Positions 24,301-38,186 of a stretch of 64,000 nucleotides of DNA are shown here, piece by piece. The stretch's first letter is position 1. Each line of letters begins with the position of its first letter. The DNA lies in contig JAGFBZ010001254.1 of assembly GCA_018398805.1 (NCBI GenBank), positions 310,001 through 374,000 of the forward strand, in the 5' to 3' direction. The notes under the pieces are model-generated. The model was not told the origin of the DNA and ran no database searches. It saw only the letters and a program-made list of their open reading frames with translations. Source of the DNA: Hirundichthys speculiger. Lineage: Eukaryota; Chordata; Actinopteri; Beloniformes; Exocoetidae. The translations under genes and the position numbers were made by a program.

Positions 24301-27300
24301 TTTTTGTTTGTATACAGTCATGGACAAATAAATCACAAAGTCTCAGTAAAGTGCCCCAATTTCACATAGATCACCAGTTTTCTTTAGCAATACAAGGACG
24401 GCTTGGCAGTGTGGTCATAGAATAAGGCCCACCTCTCTCTGCTTATCTTCTAGTGTTTTTTTCTCTGTCTCTCTCTATACATCCCTCTTGTCCTCTCTGC
24501 TTCCTGCTGTCTTTGTTCCCTCACTTTCCCTCTTATTTCTACCCTCTTGGCTTCCACTCTCTCCCTAATCTCCCCACTCACACATCCTCTGCCCATCCGT
24601 GTTTTATTGCCAGGCCCCTGTAATATTGCTGGATATTAAAAAATATACATCAACTGAGCAATTACAGGCTATCAAAAAGAATAGGTTTAGCCTGGGGCCC
24701 TGCAAGTGCTGCTGCATGTTAGATGCACTGGATGAGATGAGATGAGGCTATGAGAAAGCCTCACCTTAGCATGAGGTGATGAAGAACAACCAAGAGAAAT
24801 GAAGATTGACATATATATGAAGTACTGCATTCTTCTTCACATATATCATTCATACACACATAAACACACTTAAGAGTCACTGAATGCACATGTACCACGT
24901 TTATATATTTAGAAATATACTGTACACACACCTAAAGAGTTAAGCATATAGTTTGTAAGAACAAAAACAAACGGTGTATTTTATCATGCACGCATGATTT
25001 CCGCCTTGTGTCTTATTATTGTGTACTCTTTCTATTTGGGGTATAATACTGTGTTTTTTTGGCCTTTTTTTTTGGATTTTTGGTCTTGGTGTTTTTGAAG
25101 AATCCCAGCCAAATCAGAGTGGCAGATACGATGCTGATGTCATTTCCTCCTTTCTACTTCTGCGTCAAAGAAGCTCTGTTGCGACGTCAGTTTTTATTTT
25201 AACGTTTCCCTTCTTGAAGTTTTGCAGTAAATGGTCTGAGCAGCTCACATTCAATTTTAAATCAGTTCAGTTCAATGTAATTCTACTTAGTATATTTAGA
25301 GAAAATACACAACAAAAGCCAAATCAGGGCAAGTTGCAGAGAAAGTTAAGCTCTAAAGGTATTTTTCCCTCTTGCAATGGTTTGGGATCCATGTTGGCAA
25401 AGTAATCTGCCAAAATGGATAAGTAAACTAATAACCACTATTTATCTGGAGGGCATGTTGTAAAAAAAAAAAAAAAAAAAAAAATAGTCACCTATAAGTA
25501 TGCATTAACAATACCATCCTAGTGACAGTCTTCTGGCTGTTATTTTTGACGGAGCTGTTTCACATCAATCTGAGAACGTAAAGCAACAATCCAAAATTAT
25601 ACATTTGTGAGGACCAAGAAGAGTCCTTAGAGCTTAGGAAAAAGGTTGAAACAATGTATTTGAGTTCACAGACACAATGTGAAATGTGAATCTTGCCTTT
25701 GAATCCAAAATGAAAAAATATGCTTTTGATTTCATACACCCAAAATTCTTCAACTTATTAAACCTAATCTTCATTGATGCTAACTTAAGATACCAAGGCT
25801 TAAGAAAATAGCCCCTCAGAAGGAGCAATAACATTTAAAGAAGGGGCTGAGGAGACTCCCTTAACAGGACTCAATTAAAATTCATAGTTGCTATGCAAAA
25901 TAAATCAGTGGTTTCCTGTGTGGGGGCAGTGGGTAAGAGAATGATGATTTTGGGAGCGAGGGAGAGGGTGGGGCTGCAAGTGAATAAGAGATGAGGTTTA
26001 AATGTTGGCATTCCCAAGTCTGACACACACAAAACCACACATGCACACACTAGCATGTGCAGGCGGCAAAAGCTCTTGATTATTGCTGGCTGCCTTTCAA
26101 CAGGAATTTTAGTGTGTGTGTGTGTGGGTTGTGAATTATTTTGCTTATTGTGCTTGAGATGTATATTTGTGTGTGTACAATATAGAAAATTTTAAAACCT
26201 CCCATTTGTACAAGTTATAACACAAGGCTGATACTGTTAACAATGCTGACAAAAAAGAGGGAGCACTATCAATATCTGGTCATATAAGCTCCTATTGGCT
26301 TCATGAAAGTATAGTATGTAACTATGTTCTAAGTTCATTGTTAATTAAATGAAGGAGATTCTGAAAAATCAAATGGTAAGAGGTAATGTATTCTTAGCAT
26401 GCGATAATTTATTATTAAAATAAAGGGTAATAATTAGGTCTTGGCAAGTTAACACGCATTAACTCATTAATTTATTAATGCCGACATTTATTTTATCGCG
26501 CGATAACGCATGTTGCTCACATGCTTTTGTTTTGAAAAGTCTGTTACTGGCTGCTTTGGAAACGGAAGATGATTGGCAGGTAAACATGCAGAAAAAAATA
26601 AAATAGACATGGAGAGCGGAACTTTATAGTTCAGGTAGCAACTCAGATAGCAATTTTAACAATTCTGTCTGAAAAAAAATTATGGACTGCAACAAAACTT
26701 TCAAACCCCTTTGTTGAAGACGATCGCGTCATTCCTCCATTTTACATCAGATCTGCTCCATGCTTTCACTGTCGTGCTATTCTCTTACTGGTTACTTCAG
26801 TGGGGCTCCATCTAGTGGCAGAAATGTGTAATGACAACAGAAAGTCTCATCCTCGATTATAAAACGATCCCCATTTTTGAGACTATGACTTCTAGATTAA
26901 ATAAAATATCCTTCCTATATTCAGGGCCAATTAGGGTAGTCTGATCAATGACTTATTCAACAGCAGATGGGTGTCCTGCAATGCTGGAAATGAGCATCAG
27001 AAGATTCTGTGTTCATCATGATCTGAGGAAAAGATTGCAGAGCTGGAGAGCTCTTTGGTTCGATCAATTTATGAGCTGAGTTTTCATTCAGATTTCCACA
27101 ATATTGCTAATATTATAGTATGTGATTCCCCATACTATAATAGGCTCATTGTTTAGTATATAAAGAAACACTTGTGGCGGTTTTAAAAGAAAAGCCTTTG
27201 TCCATTCCTGCTGAACACATGACTCCAAGCTGCTCATCCTCAGCTGCTCACTGTCATGTGATGTGCACATTGGTGATGCGCTTTATATTTTCAATAGGAG

Positions 27301-30300
27301 TCAGCAGGCCAGTCAAGTACCCACTTTCTGTGTCTGTGAAGGCACAACTGTTGTAACTGTTGCAGACCTGTTGAAACAACCGCAGATCTCCAGGGAAAAT
27401 ATGTCACCTTGCTGGTAGCATAGCTGTCTTCAAAATTGCAAAATACACATTTGGATCAATGGTACCTTCACGCATATGCAAGTCACCCATGTGACGGGAA
27501 ATTATGCACCCCCACACCATCACAGAGGCTGGTTTTGGTATCTTTGATAACAGCAATATTATTATTATCCCTTTTTTTTTTAATCATACATGTTAAAAGA
27601 CTTTACTTGTCATTGACAAATGTATGTTTATTCATTTCAGTTATCTGAAATACTTTGGCTCAAGTGGACATACGTGTTTTTATAAGTGGTGCGTCTTTTT
27701 ACATAATCATTCCACATCATCAGCGATGCTGGCTGGAGAAAGATTTCTCCTCTTCAGCAGCCTGTGCTAGTAGATGAAGCAGCAAGATTCAGCTGCTGCT
27801 GAAACATCAGACAACTTCTCCACGTCCTCCAGCCCCACCTTCACCTTCATACCAAAATAATCTTGTCATATTATCTCATTCTTAATGATGGTGTGATTGA
27901 TTGATGTAGGTGTGTCTCGATCTGTCATCTGTCTTGAGTTCTAGGGTTTTTCAGAAACCTTTTGGGGCTGTGGTGCTGGATTCCCAGGCCCTGGCAGTAT
28001 GTATGGTTACAATCGGGATGTTAAAATTGTTATTATTGTTCTTGTTAGCAGGCTCACGTTACTGCCTAATTCAAAGAACAGCCTCACAAAGTTTACATCA
28101 AGTTTGAAAACTGATTGTCCTGCTTAAAGACTCAAAGAATCTGTCTTGAGAAAAAAAACCCTGAAATTGGTCAGTTTCTGATATTTCTGTGGAATCCTGT
28201 CCATCTACCGTCTGTGTTTGCACCACTAATATAAGCTGCAGGCTCTTTTTCACACTGGCTGAGGTTTGACACATCAGGGTAATGCAATCACTGAAATTCC
28301 CATTCACAGAAGTGCAGGATAATAAATGTTTAATTACAATTATAATTTCAAGTGCCGTAATTGGCCTTGTGATTATCTAGTGTCATACAAACAGTACCAA
28401 GCCGGTGCAAAGCCAAAACAAATGCTGCTCGACCCGAGGGATTTCTGTGCATATGGGAAGGCGTGTCTGTGTTTTCTGATGTCTATGACCATCACAGCTT
28501 GTGTTTTTGTTTATTTATTTGGTGCACATACATTCCTAATATTTCCTTTTCTATCAGTGTGTACAGGTGCATACTACAAGCCGGCAAATCTCTTATTTGT
28601 CTGTATTTGTGTGTTTCTGAATGACATGTCTTTATGCGAGCCCGTCTGTATACTGTATGTTTGAAAGTGTGAGTGCGCCTGCGTCAGACAACAATACGGC
28701 CAGAGGACGTGTCTGCTGTGTGTGAATAATCAAAGTGGTCTCTCTCATCATTAAATCATGGCTGTCCGGGTCGGAGCCTGAGGAGTGAGGTAGATGAGAG
28801 AGTGAGGGATCATAGATAGCACTGCAGGGGTACATGCCCCCCACCCCCGCCTGTATCGTGTACTGTGGCGGAGATGTGTCATGAGCACGAGTCTTTTCTG
28901 CTCTCTTTGCCTGCCCACTTAGTTCCCCCAGACAAAACCACTCACGCACAGACACTCATACATAAGCACACACTGTAAAAGATTCGTGATATGTTATTCA
29001 GGAGCGTACAGACATTCAGGCTCTGACTCAGGCGCACACCTGTGTGTCTTAGAAGCGAAGACCCTGAACCGCTGCTGCACAAGTATCTGCCACATGTAGT
29101 CGCCGTTACTGTTCGATTCAGTGACAAAGTGCAGCACATTTCTTCCGCAGATGACTATGAAAAAGAGCACATGCAGAAAGAGCACATGCAGAAAAATGTA
29201 CACTCTAAAATGCTACTCTGATTCATCAAGTTGACTTTTGAAAGAAAACAATGCACGGATTAAGTGAGCCTGAGCTCCAGTCAATAATTTTAAATAAACA
29301 ATGAGCCCAAATAATTATGTGTAATCTGATAGGAGTCACTCCTACAATAGTGGCATCATTACATGGAGAAGAATCAGAGACCTTGAGGATTTCCTGAGCT
29401 AAATACCATCTTTCATGTCATGGTTTTGATTCAAAACACACTATTGGACCCTATTGAACAACAGAACGACAAACAATCATCCCAGAATCTGCTAGAAGTC
29501 AAAGGAGATTCAAAAGAGGAGTAAACTGGTTTCAACCAGATAAATGCACAAATATGAATTACTCTGGATCACTTGACTATCGTTTCAGTTCCCAAGGCGC
29601 ATTACCATCAGGTAGAGCACCAAACATTTTTTTTTTTTTTTTTTGAGGGGGGTGTTGATAAGCCTGCAACCAATCCAGAGCAATGAAACAAGAAGCATTG
29701 TGCCACATTAATGTGTCTCTGTCTCTGGCTCACGTTAAATATGCTTTAGCACTGCAGCTGTAAGGCTATTGCACAGCAGTTCTGCCACCACGTCAAGGGC
29801 AGCTAGAGGCCAAACGTTGACTTTGACATGATTTTACTGCTGCACCTTATGCATGTCAGAACCTTTGAGGTAAAGCTCTTTCAGTTTCATGGCATTTAAT
29901 ATCTTATTAAAAAACAACAACAGCAGTTTCGACTGCTAGTGCTTATAGCGTATAAATGCTGACATACCTTTAACAACATCATGGACAGGAGTTCAGCTAA
30001 TCTCGATAACTTTATTGAAACTAAACTGAGTTACAGATAATTAACTGTCCTTTTGACTAGTCTGTCAGGTGGTTGTAGAAAACTATGAAGTATAAAATTA
30101 TGAGCCCATTTAACCCAGAAGTGTTCAGGTGCATACTCCCCTGGCAGTAAATCTTCAAAAGTAAGGCTTTAAACTGAGAATTATTATTAATTTATAAAGA
30201 GTTTTATGGAATGCTTTGGTGGGCATACATTTAAATCATTACTGGTCCCATGTAATGATATAAATGTAACAGTATAAGTGTCATAGGCAGAAATATGATT

Positions 30301-32074
30301 ATAGAACATGTGGAGGAATATTTCTATGATGCTGGTTTAGTACTTTTGCTACAGTAAAGCTACTGAATATTTCTTCCACCATGGACAAATTAGACTTGAA
30401 ATTATAAGACTGAGCAGACTGGCTGTTGCTGCAGACAACGTTTAGTCTGCTGACTGATGCTGCCAACGAAGAAAAGAATACTGATTTCACCACCAAAGAA
30501 AAAAATATGCTCCTTTTCACTCAGTCAGCTTAATGATGCAACGATCTTCCCGTTTAAACTAACATTCAATCTGTTAGGACATTATTATCATCATTGTTAT
30601 CTCCCTTGTCCTGATGTGTAGTATAATTTCGAGCTGTGGAAATCAGAGAAGGTTTGGAGCAACATTATTAGTCCCAAATCTTGTCAATGCAAAGAAGAGA
30701 CAAGAGAAAGCAGTGCTTCAAAACCCCTGACAAACCATCAGTTGATTAAACTCAAATAAAAATTAATTTGGCTGTGAAGTACAAGAAACTCTGTGCTTCA
30801 AATCAATTTACTTCTAGCCAGTGGAAATCACCATTTATACAGTTTACTGTCAGTTTATCTGAGCAAATGTGACAGAGTCAAGCAGTTTGATTACATGTGT
30901 GTCATTTTTTTGCTCTTTCTTTTCCCTAAATTGCCTACTATTAGAGTGTAATTTGTCCATTTTAGTGAAAAAGATGATCAGAGTTACAACAGGTAATGAG
31001 GTGGTCATTATTACTTCTCTTTATTGTTGGAGTTACGAGAACTTAATTGGATTTGTTGATGTGCAATTGCACAGTTCAAAACTGACTGCTTTTTTAGGTT
31101 TTCTTTTTTTTTCTTCTTTTCCTTTTCTCTTTTACATGAAGCTTAGAAATATTCCTGTGATCATTTTGTCTGATAAATGTCAGTGTACTTTAACCCATCC
31201 AAACTGCCTTCCCACACAACTGGCAGCAGATGATTTGAGCTGTTTCACATTCATGCCAGGTATCTCATAATAAGTGATTATTAACTCAGCTCAGGTAAAT
31301 ATTGTTCAAGACTAACGTATTCATTCAGTTTGCTCAAACTGCATAAGTTAATATATTGTAACCCATTTCAGAAGCTTTTCATTTTAGAGATCGTTTTAGT
31401 GTGAATAGCACCTGAAAGTCTCAGTGTTATGATCATGGCACGAGCTTTTAAGTCAAGAGCAAAAAACAGAAACAGAATGAAAGAGGGCGTGTTCAAGAGC
31501 ATAGTCTGAGTGCAGACAGTGGTTGAGAGATATTCACCAGATGTACTTGTTCTGCTGAATGACACACATTTGTACAAAAGCTGGATGCATTGCTAACGAG
31601 CCTGATGTGCGGGTACGACGTACAGCCAGACAGCTCCACAGTCAGACTGATGGGGGTTCATGCAGGAGTCACTGCTTCTTCTTACTCTTCCTTCTCATCT
31701 TCAGAAAGCAGCATGAAAGGCAGCGCTGGCTCACCTGAAGGGCTCCTTTTTAATCTCTAAATATTGGTTGAGACAGGCAGACTCAAACATGAATTCATGA
31801 TGGTCCCTTAAGTGGTGAAGACACTGTTAAGATTGTGACAAAAAAAAGAAAAACAACTAACAATATAATAGTTTTCTCTGCACAAGACAAGAATTACTTT
31901 GTGAATATAGAGTTTTACAAAGTATAAACTGATTTATTTTACTGTTGTATAAAATGGCTACCTAACTAAAATACATTACAGTGTAAAAAAAAAAAAATAG
32001 GGCATTGTGATATTCTATTTACTAAGATAGTTTTCCTTTTTTTTTTTTTTCTGTCATTCTCCCTGCTCACCCAG
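18367..32074. other. intron 8 (between E8 and E9), 13.7 kb
   Basis: The longest intron in the window. I found no exon, RNA gene or intact transposase. It contains A- and T-runs (19012-19033, 25460-25483, 29625-29644), a GT tract near 26110, a candidate degraded transposon at about 26430-26900, and a possible decayed repeat at 27290-27600. The listed open frames are short and lack domain resemblance. Confidence 0.85.
26430..26900. mobile_element. possible degraded DNA transposon fragment
   Basis: AACACGCATTAACTCATTAAT, then TTATCGCGCGATAACGCATG, resembles the TTAACGCG-rich end regions of fish hAT-like repeats. A CTGGCTGCTTTGGAAACGG stretch follows. Ends and target duplication could not be defined; class is a guess. 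Confidence 0.35.
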
Positions 32075-32271
32075 TCCCAGCTATGATCACCTCATACCCC
32101 AACACCACTCTGGCCACGCAGGGCGAGGAAAAAAGGATGAGCTGCATAGCTCACGGGGAGAAACCCATCATAGTGCGCTGGGAGAAAGAGGAGCGTATAA
32201 TCAACCCGGAGACCAGCCGATACGAGGTCACTGGCAAAGAGGTGGCCGATGAAGTCATCTCTACCCTGGTG
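32075..32271 (+). CDS. dscam: dscam E9: Ig9, N-terminal part
   Basis: Begins [20 protein letters not shown], with [19 protein letters not shown] giving the first Cys and core Trp, and ends DEVISTLV. A polyT tract and CCCAG acceptor precede it; donor GTGAGT. Enters in phase 1 and leaves in phase 0. Human DSCAM has the same [17 protein letters not shown] block, favouring DSCAM over DSCAML1 (TSHPNTT there, from memory). Confidence 0.97.
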
Positions 32272-32559
32272 GTGAGTAGTTCGTTTCCCTGTAAATCAAA
32301 CACGCTTGCCAGCTTGGACAACTTGCCACCTGTCTCTCTTTTTTTCTTTTTAATTTACATAAACAGGTGAAATACTGAGAGGTGAAAAAGAGAACAGGAG
32401 GGCAGGGAGTCCAAGTGTATTTTGTAAATACAAGGAATACGTGTATATCAATGACTGATTGCGTCCTTTGTTTTGAAAAATCACATGAAGAAAACTTTCT
32501 TTTTTGATTGCCCAGCTTTCCCCACCTAAAAGCATTAAGTGTGGTGCATTTCTCTGTAG

Positions 32560-32700
<141 letters not shown>

Positions 32701-32892
32701 TAGTGCATACTGACTAAAACTTTGTCTGGGAGTCTTAAAGGTTTTACTCTTTTATTATTTCATATCCTCATCTGTTAATGTTACTGCTGAACTTGTGGTC
32801 TTTAACCAGTCTCTCACAGGTGAAGCCATAGAATAAAGCAGACACACAGGTCTGGTCCTCTCAAATTTACTGTTCTATTCACATCTGCTCAG

Positions 32893-33022
32893 AACCACCC
32901 GATCCTCCAGAGGTGGAGATCCGGGAGGTTAAAGATCGAACCATAGCTCTTCGCTGGACCATGGGATTTGACGGGAAACAGCCCCATCACAGGATATGAT
33001 ATTGAATGCAAGAACAAATCAG
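32893..33022 (+). CDS. dscam: dscam E11: FN1, N-terminal half, with +1 frameshift
   Basis: Opens the first fibronectin type III domain: [22 protein letters not shown] (canonical Trp), then MGFDG. One extra base in GGGAAAC (32973-32979) shifts the frame and gives stops. Past it the expected frame resumes as [13 protein letters not shown], up to donor GTAGAG. Length is 130 nt; the expected 129 would keep phase 1. Surrounding exons are intact, so a homopolymer error is more likely than a real lesion. Confidence 0.9.
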
Positions 33023-33209
33023 GTAGAGACAGGTTGAAAAGGAGATGGAATTTATAATAACTATGCTGCATATGGAGCAAAACCATTACAAAGGAAACAC
33101 ACACACAAAAAAAAAAACAGAAAAACTGAAATAAAAAATAAGCTTTTTCTTTTTTTTTTTTAATCTATCATTAACAGTCTGTTAACCTTTCTCATTTTGT
33201 TTCCTCTAG

Positions 33210-33377
33210 CATCGTGGTTATCAGCCCAGGTTACCAAAGATGTGTCACCACAGCTAAACCAGGCCACTATTATTGACCTCCATCCATCCTCCACTTACAA
33301 CATCCGCATGGTTGCCAAGAATATTATTGGCAACAGCAACCCGAGCAATGAGCTCACTATCACTACTGATGAAGCAG
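33210..33377 (+). CDS. dscam: dscam E12: FN1, C-terminal half
   Basis: Encodes [20 protein letters not shown], then [20 protein letters not shown] and [13 protein letters not shown], the E-G strands of FN1 with the usual L-x-P-x-x-x-Y motif. Acceptor CTCTAG, donor GTTAGA (slightly weak). Phase 1-1. Confidence 0.97.
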
Positions 33378-34313
33378 GTTAGAGAGCTTCTCATGTGCAT
33401 CATACTCCCATAGACAGTCTATAAAAGAACACGAACAGTCCCCTGGTCTGAAAAATAGAACTAGTAAAGAAATGCAAAACCAGATGACTCTCAATTTCTC
33501 TCATGTAATACTTAGCAGTAAATTTTTCTCCACTATGATGTTTATGTTCTTCAGCCTACCTGATCAGTATGTTTGTGTTCATTAAAAAATAAGAAAGAAA
33601 ATAAGAAAGAAAGAAAGGTTATATTGTTTTTTTCTATTGATTCCGTGCTCAAAACCAGCAACAGTTTTATGAGTCTTTGAGAGCAACAGCATCGACTAAT
33701 ATTGATTTTAATACTGAAGAAAATGAAATAGTTGCGAATGAAATATTTTTTGCTGGACATGAATTAATCTCCACTGAGCCCATTTCAAAGTTTTTAGAGG
33801 TTCTGATTTGGCTTTTATTAACTTATTATCGCCATCATAAGTTATTTAAATAGTTGAACTTTGTCCATTAAGGATTGACACTTTTTAAATGGCTGTCTGG
33901 AGAAAAACATTTAAAAAGAGCACTGACTTATTTTGCACATTAATCTTTTTTTTTTTTTTAGTTGTTTTAGAATTAAGCTATAATCTCTTAAAGATTGGAA
34001 AACAAATCAGCTTGCTACTGCTTTAAGTTATCTCCATCAGTTAGTTCCATTATCTATCTTATATTGATCCCCTGAGGCATTTTAGCAAATTGAATCTTAC
34101 AGTTTATCACATTTATTGCAGAAGTAAAGTGATAAACTTTGATAATTTCTAACATTATTTAAGGTGAAATTTGATGATGCCAGGAGTTTCTTTATAATTA
34201 ATTGTAAACTGAAGTGAAGGCTCTAAGACCATAAAGGAAAGCTCATTCTCGGCTCAACAGCACCATCTAGTGACAGATGTAGAGTAATGATCATTGATGT
34301 GTCTCATCCACAG
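33378..34313. other. intron 12 (between E12 and E13)
   Basis: Intron of 936 bp, AT-rich, with a polyT run near 33945-33959. No feature recognised. Confidence 0.9.
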
Positions 34314-34384
34314 CTCCTGACGGACCTCCACAAGATGTCACTCTGGAGCCCACTTCCCCACAAAGCATCAAAGTTTCCTGGAAG
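34314..34384 (+). CDS. dscam: dscam E13: start of FN2
   Basis: Small 71-nt exon: APDGPPQDVTLEPTSPQSIK, then VSWK, the A-B strands of FN2 with the core Trp. Acceptor CACAG, donor GTGAAA. Phase 1 in, phase 0 out. Confidence 0.96.
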
Positions 34385-34678
34385 GTGAAATCAAAACTTT
34401 TAGTTCTCATATTATCAGCAGAAGAACTGAAATGCACTCTGTCTTTTGTGCAGTTGTAGTTGAACAGTTAGTTATGTAGTTGTGGTTTTATATAAGTACA
34501 CAAAACTGACAGAAGTGAAAGGCTGATAGTATTTGAAATGTAAAAAAAAAAAAAAAAAAAAGCAGTAATCATTAATCAGGCATCATAGTTTTGCTAAATC
34601 TTACATAAAATTAAGCATTTTTATAGTTTGGGTTAAATATACTGCAACTGTTTCCTCCTCTCATCCATTATTCTGCAG

Positions 34679-34922
34679 CCTCCCCTGAAGCATCTGCAGA
34701 ACGGCGTGATCCGTGGTTACCAGGTGGGCTACAGGGAGTACAGCCCTGGTGGAAGCCATCAGTTTACTATCATCAGCATGGATACAACGGGAGACACAAC
34801 AGAGAGCATCATTTTGGACAACTTGAGGAAGTTTACTCAATACAGCGTGGTGGTTCAGGCTGCAAACAGAGCTGGAACTGGGCCATCGTCACAGCAAGTG
34901 GTCACCAAGACCCTGGAGGACG
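34679..34922 (+). CDS. dscam: dscam E14: rest of FN2
   Basis: Encodes [20 protein letters not shown], then [36 protein letters not shown] and TLED. Typical FN3 C-G strands with the Y-x-V-x-V-x-A-x-N signature. E13+E14 total 315 nt, a symmetric cassette. Acceptor TGCAG, donor GTAAGC. Confidence 0.97.
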
Positions 34923-36832
34923 GTAAGCTGCTGTTACTAAATCAGTAAATCATGACATCAGTGATTAAGTAGCAGTGGGCGAGAAAAAATTCATATGGCA
35001 CAATAGCCATCAGGACACTGTCCTATTGGTTATCACCTTAATCCTAAATAATGACAGTTACACTGAAATATAATTTCTGTTTGGGGATTAATACAATGAG
35101 TCTAGAATTAAGAGGGAAGAGCCATGTGACAGGAGCAGCTTCAATGAAGAAGAACGAAAGAAGAAGGGACGAGATGCTCCTAAATATCCCCTTTACATGA
35201 AGGGTCTGAATGTTGGCTTGCATATATTTAATGGCATTTAAAGCAAATGAAGAGCCACATTTGGTCTCTTCTGCTCTGGTGCAAAGTGTTAAATGGGTTT
35301 TGTGTCTGACAGCAGCTTAAATGGACAGATTAGATTCTCCACATTAAAGCAACTCATAGTCTTTGGAAATGTGGCCAGTGACATAAGCACAGGTGAGCAG
35401 GCTGTCCTCTTTTTCTCTGTTTTAAAATATGCCTAACTGTTTGCTGACCTCCAAGGATGCTTTGGAAAGAAATGGCTTTTAGGAGATATGTGTTGTCTCT
35501 TTCATTACTACAAGAATAAATAGTTGGAATAAGAGCACATACTGTAAAACACTAAGGAGGTGTGACAATGTACTGATGTGCTAAATAGGTCCATATACTA
35601 CATCTATTGTTGATCTACAGCTGAGTTTATTGAAAATGGTCGCTATTTTCTCCTTTTCTCCTTTTTTCCCCCCTAACTTTTTTCAGTTCAGTATTAAAGT
35701 CCATCTAACTTTAATGTATCCACAGCTGGTAACCAGTGTAATGCAGATATTGGATATGGATCACTTTTAAAAGAGTATGTAAGCAACTTTAAAAAAAGAA
35801 GAAGAAAAAATAAAGATATAGGCAATAAATGAACTGTTCACTAAGCCCTGAAGTGTAAATGCAGCCTTAGTGTGATCACAAATACTTAATTTACAAGACA
35901 GCAAGTCATGCAGCCTTAACAGCAGAGCAATCAGCCAACACTGAACACAACTCACTTCCATTTAGTCCTCTCAGATGTTCAGAGTCTCAGCAAAGCTCAG
36001 ATATATTCCTGTGGACAGGCTTCCATCTACTGGATATTTTTGGAAGGACAGTAAAACATAAACTGTATATGAATGCTAGATCTACTATACTATAAGTTTC
36101 CCTGCCCCTCAGCTCCTCTTTCTGTTTTTTTTTTTCCTTTCTTTTTTAATCTTTAATTTGACCCAGTGTTATGCTGTAACATAAAGGCAAACATACATTT
36201 ATGTGTGTGTGTATATATGTCTTAGTTCTTACCTTTTGATCAACAGGATTATGTGACTAAAACACTGTAGAATTAAACACATTTGTTTGTGCTCTTGAAC
36301 AACCTTTAAATGAAATGTAGAGAATTTTAAAATCATGGGCCGGATCTCCCCAGGGACTGCAGATCAGAAGATATATGTTAGTTAATACATCACCTCGCAA
36401 CAAGAGAAGAGCAGGAAGAAAACCATTGCTGTTTGTAATTTGATTATATTAATAGTTTGTCATACTTTAGGTTAGTTGTTCTGTTCTTTTCCAATGATAA
36501 TTAATATCTTAAGTAATTTGATAATCCTGGATCGCTTGCTGATTCTCTGTGAGATCACATGACATCATGATTTAATAGCCATCTAGGATTTGAGCAAAAC
36601 TAAGCAAGTAAACTAAGTGGGAAGTGAGTGAGTTGTCTGAGAGGAGGCCATGAGCCTCAAACACACTGTATAAGCCATATTTATACTAATACTCCTGACA
36701 CAATCTTTTTTCTACAGTTTTTGGGTGTTATTCATTTTGGGTTCTCTGTGAATTTCCTACAGTCCTGCTGATGGCTGAGACTACTTCTCAGTCAGTTTCA
36801 TTTAAACTTTCCCCCTGCCTTGTTTCTGGTAG
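34923..36832. other. intron 14 (between E14 and E15)
   Basis: Intron of 1,910 bp, AT-rich. No exon or transposon recognised. Confidence 0.9.
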
Positions 36833-36979
36833 TGCCATCTCGGCCTCCTGAAAATGTGCTGGCTGTGGCCAAGTCACCAGAAGTCATCTCGCTCTCCTGG
36901 ATGCCTCTGCCCAGAGAGGCTCTCAATGGAAACTTACAGGGCTACAGAGTCATCTACTGGGCCAACCTGCCTGATGGAG
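36833..36979 (+). CDS. dscam: dscam E15: FN3, N-terminal half
   Basis: [20 protein letters not shown], then [20 protein letters not shown] and IYWANLPDG. Core Trp and Y-R-V-x-Y motif present. Phase 1-1; donor GTATAA is weak, acceptor TGGTAG. The long upstream pyrimidine tract is good. Confidence 0.97.
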
Positions 36980-37791
36980 GTATAAATATTCATGCACACG
37001 CTCACAAATATATATAACATGTTGATGCATCTGGTGGTTTACTGTAGTTGCCAAGAGGCCATTTAAGACAATACTTGCTGTTGCTTGCTCATCCATCCAC
37101 TAGGGGAAGCTGTAGATTTGTCTTATTGTTATACCCTGGTGTGTTTTTGCAGAAGCGGAGTGTTGTTTGAGTGATTCTTTTTCTCAGAAAGGGAGCGGGG
37201 TATGAGATATAAACAGTTATTTCCAATTATGGCTCATTCACTACTTAGTGCACCATATGCATGATTCATCTTGCTTGAGTACAGTATGTGGCATAGTTTA
37301 AATGTACTTTACCTACTTGTATATACAATAGAGATTTTTGCTGTCTGTATGGTAGCTTATCCGTGCCTTTAATCATGCATTAATAAGACATGATTAATTG
37401 GATAGATGAACACCTGATTTTCCAGCATGTATTTTGAGCTAGTTACTCTTCAAAGCTAATTGGCAATGGACATACAAAAAAATAGCATATGGGCTTGTTT
37501 CCTTCGAAAAGCAGCACTGGAGTCTTGCTGGCCACACCCATGGCTTCAGCTGTGACTGAGAGGACATAAAGGATTGCATAAACTGAAACGGAAAATTCCA
37601 TAATACCTTTCTTTAGTGGGGTTAAAACGAAGTTATGCAAACGTTCTTCCAATGCATCATCAACGCCTTGTATGTCGGTTCCCTCACTAGACTTACTGCT
37701 AATATTTATGACGATCCCAGGAAGCTGCATCATACAATTTCAGTGTGCTTTGATACCCTGACTTCATAGCATATGTGATCCTCTGTTTCAG
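36980..37791. other. intron 15 (between E15 and E16)
   Basis: Intron of 812 bp. Minus-strand frame at 37443-37733 has no domain resemblance. Nothing recognised. Confidence 0.85.
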
Positions 37792-37947
37792 AACTGGGTG
37801 AAATTAGAAATGTGACCACCATTCAGCCATCTCTGGAGCTGGATGGTCTGGAGAAGTACACCAACTACAGCATTCAGGTCTTAGCCTTCACAAATGCTGG
37901 AGATGGTGTCCGCAGTGAACAGATCTACGTTCGCACTAAAGAGGATG
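37792..37947 (+). CDS. dscam: dscam E16: FN3, C-terminal half
   Basis: [20 protein letters not shown], then [20 protein letters not shown] and [12 protein letters not shown]. Nearly the same as human DSCAM in the [19 protein letters not shown] block. Acceptor TTTCAG, donor GTATGA. Phase 1-1. Confidence 0.97.
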
Positions 37948-38052
37948 GTATGAGAAACATTACCAAATATCAGAAGTTATTACAGTTTTGTCACTACTAA
38001 AAGATGCATTAAACGTGCGGGGGGATTTTTTTTTTTTTCCTTTCTTCCATAG

Positions 38053-38186
38053 TTCCTGGTCCTCCAGCGGGGGTGAAGGCCGCAGCCTCCAGCAGCTCAG
38101 CTGTGTTTGTCTCATGGCTCCCTCCGCTCAAGCTCAACGGCATTATCAGGAAATACATCGTCTTCTGCTCTAACCTGCATCCGATG
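38053..38186 (+). CDS. dscam: dscam E17: FN4, N-terminal half
   Basis: [20 protein letters not shown], then [20 protein letters not shown] and NLHPM. Only 105 bp of intron precede it. Phase 1 in, phase 0 out; donor GTAATA, acceptor CATAG. Confidence 0.96.

Noticed and set aside
27290..27990. Possible decayed DNA transposon (TACCTTCACGCATATGCAAG and CACACCATCACAGAGGCTGG)
   Set aside because: The phrases look like a fish repeat I half remember, but no ends, duplications or coding remnant could be defined.
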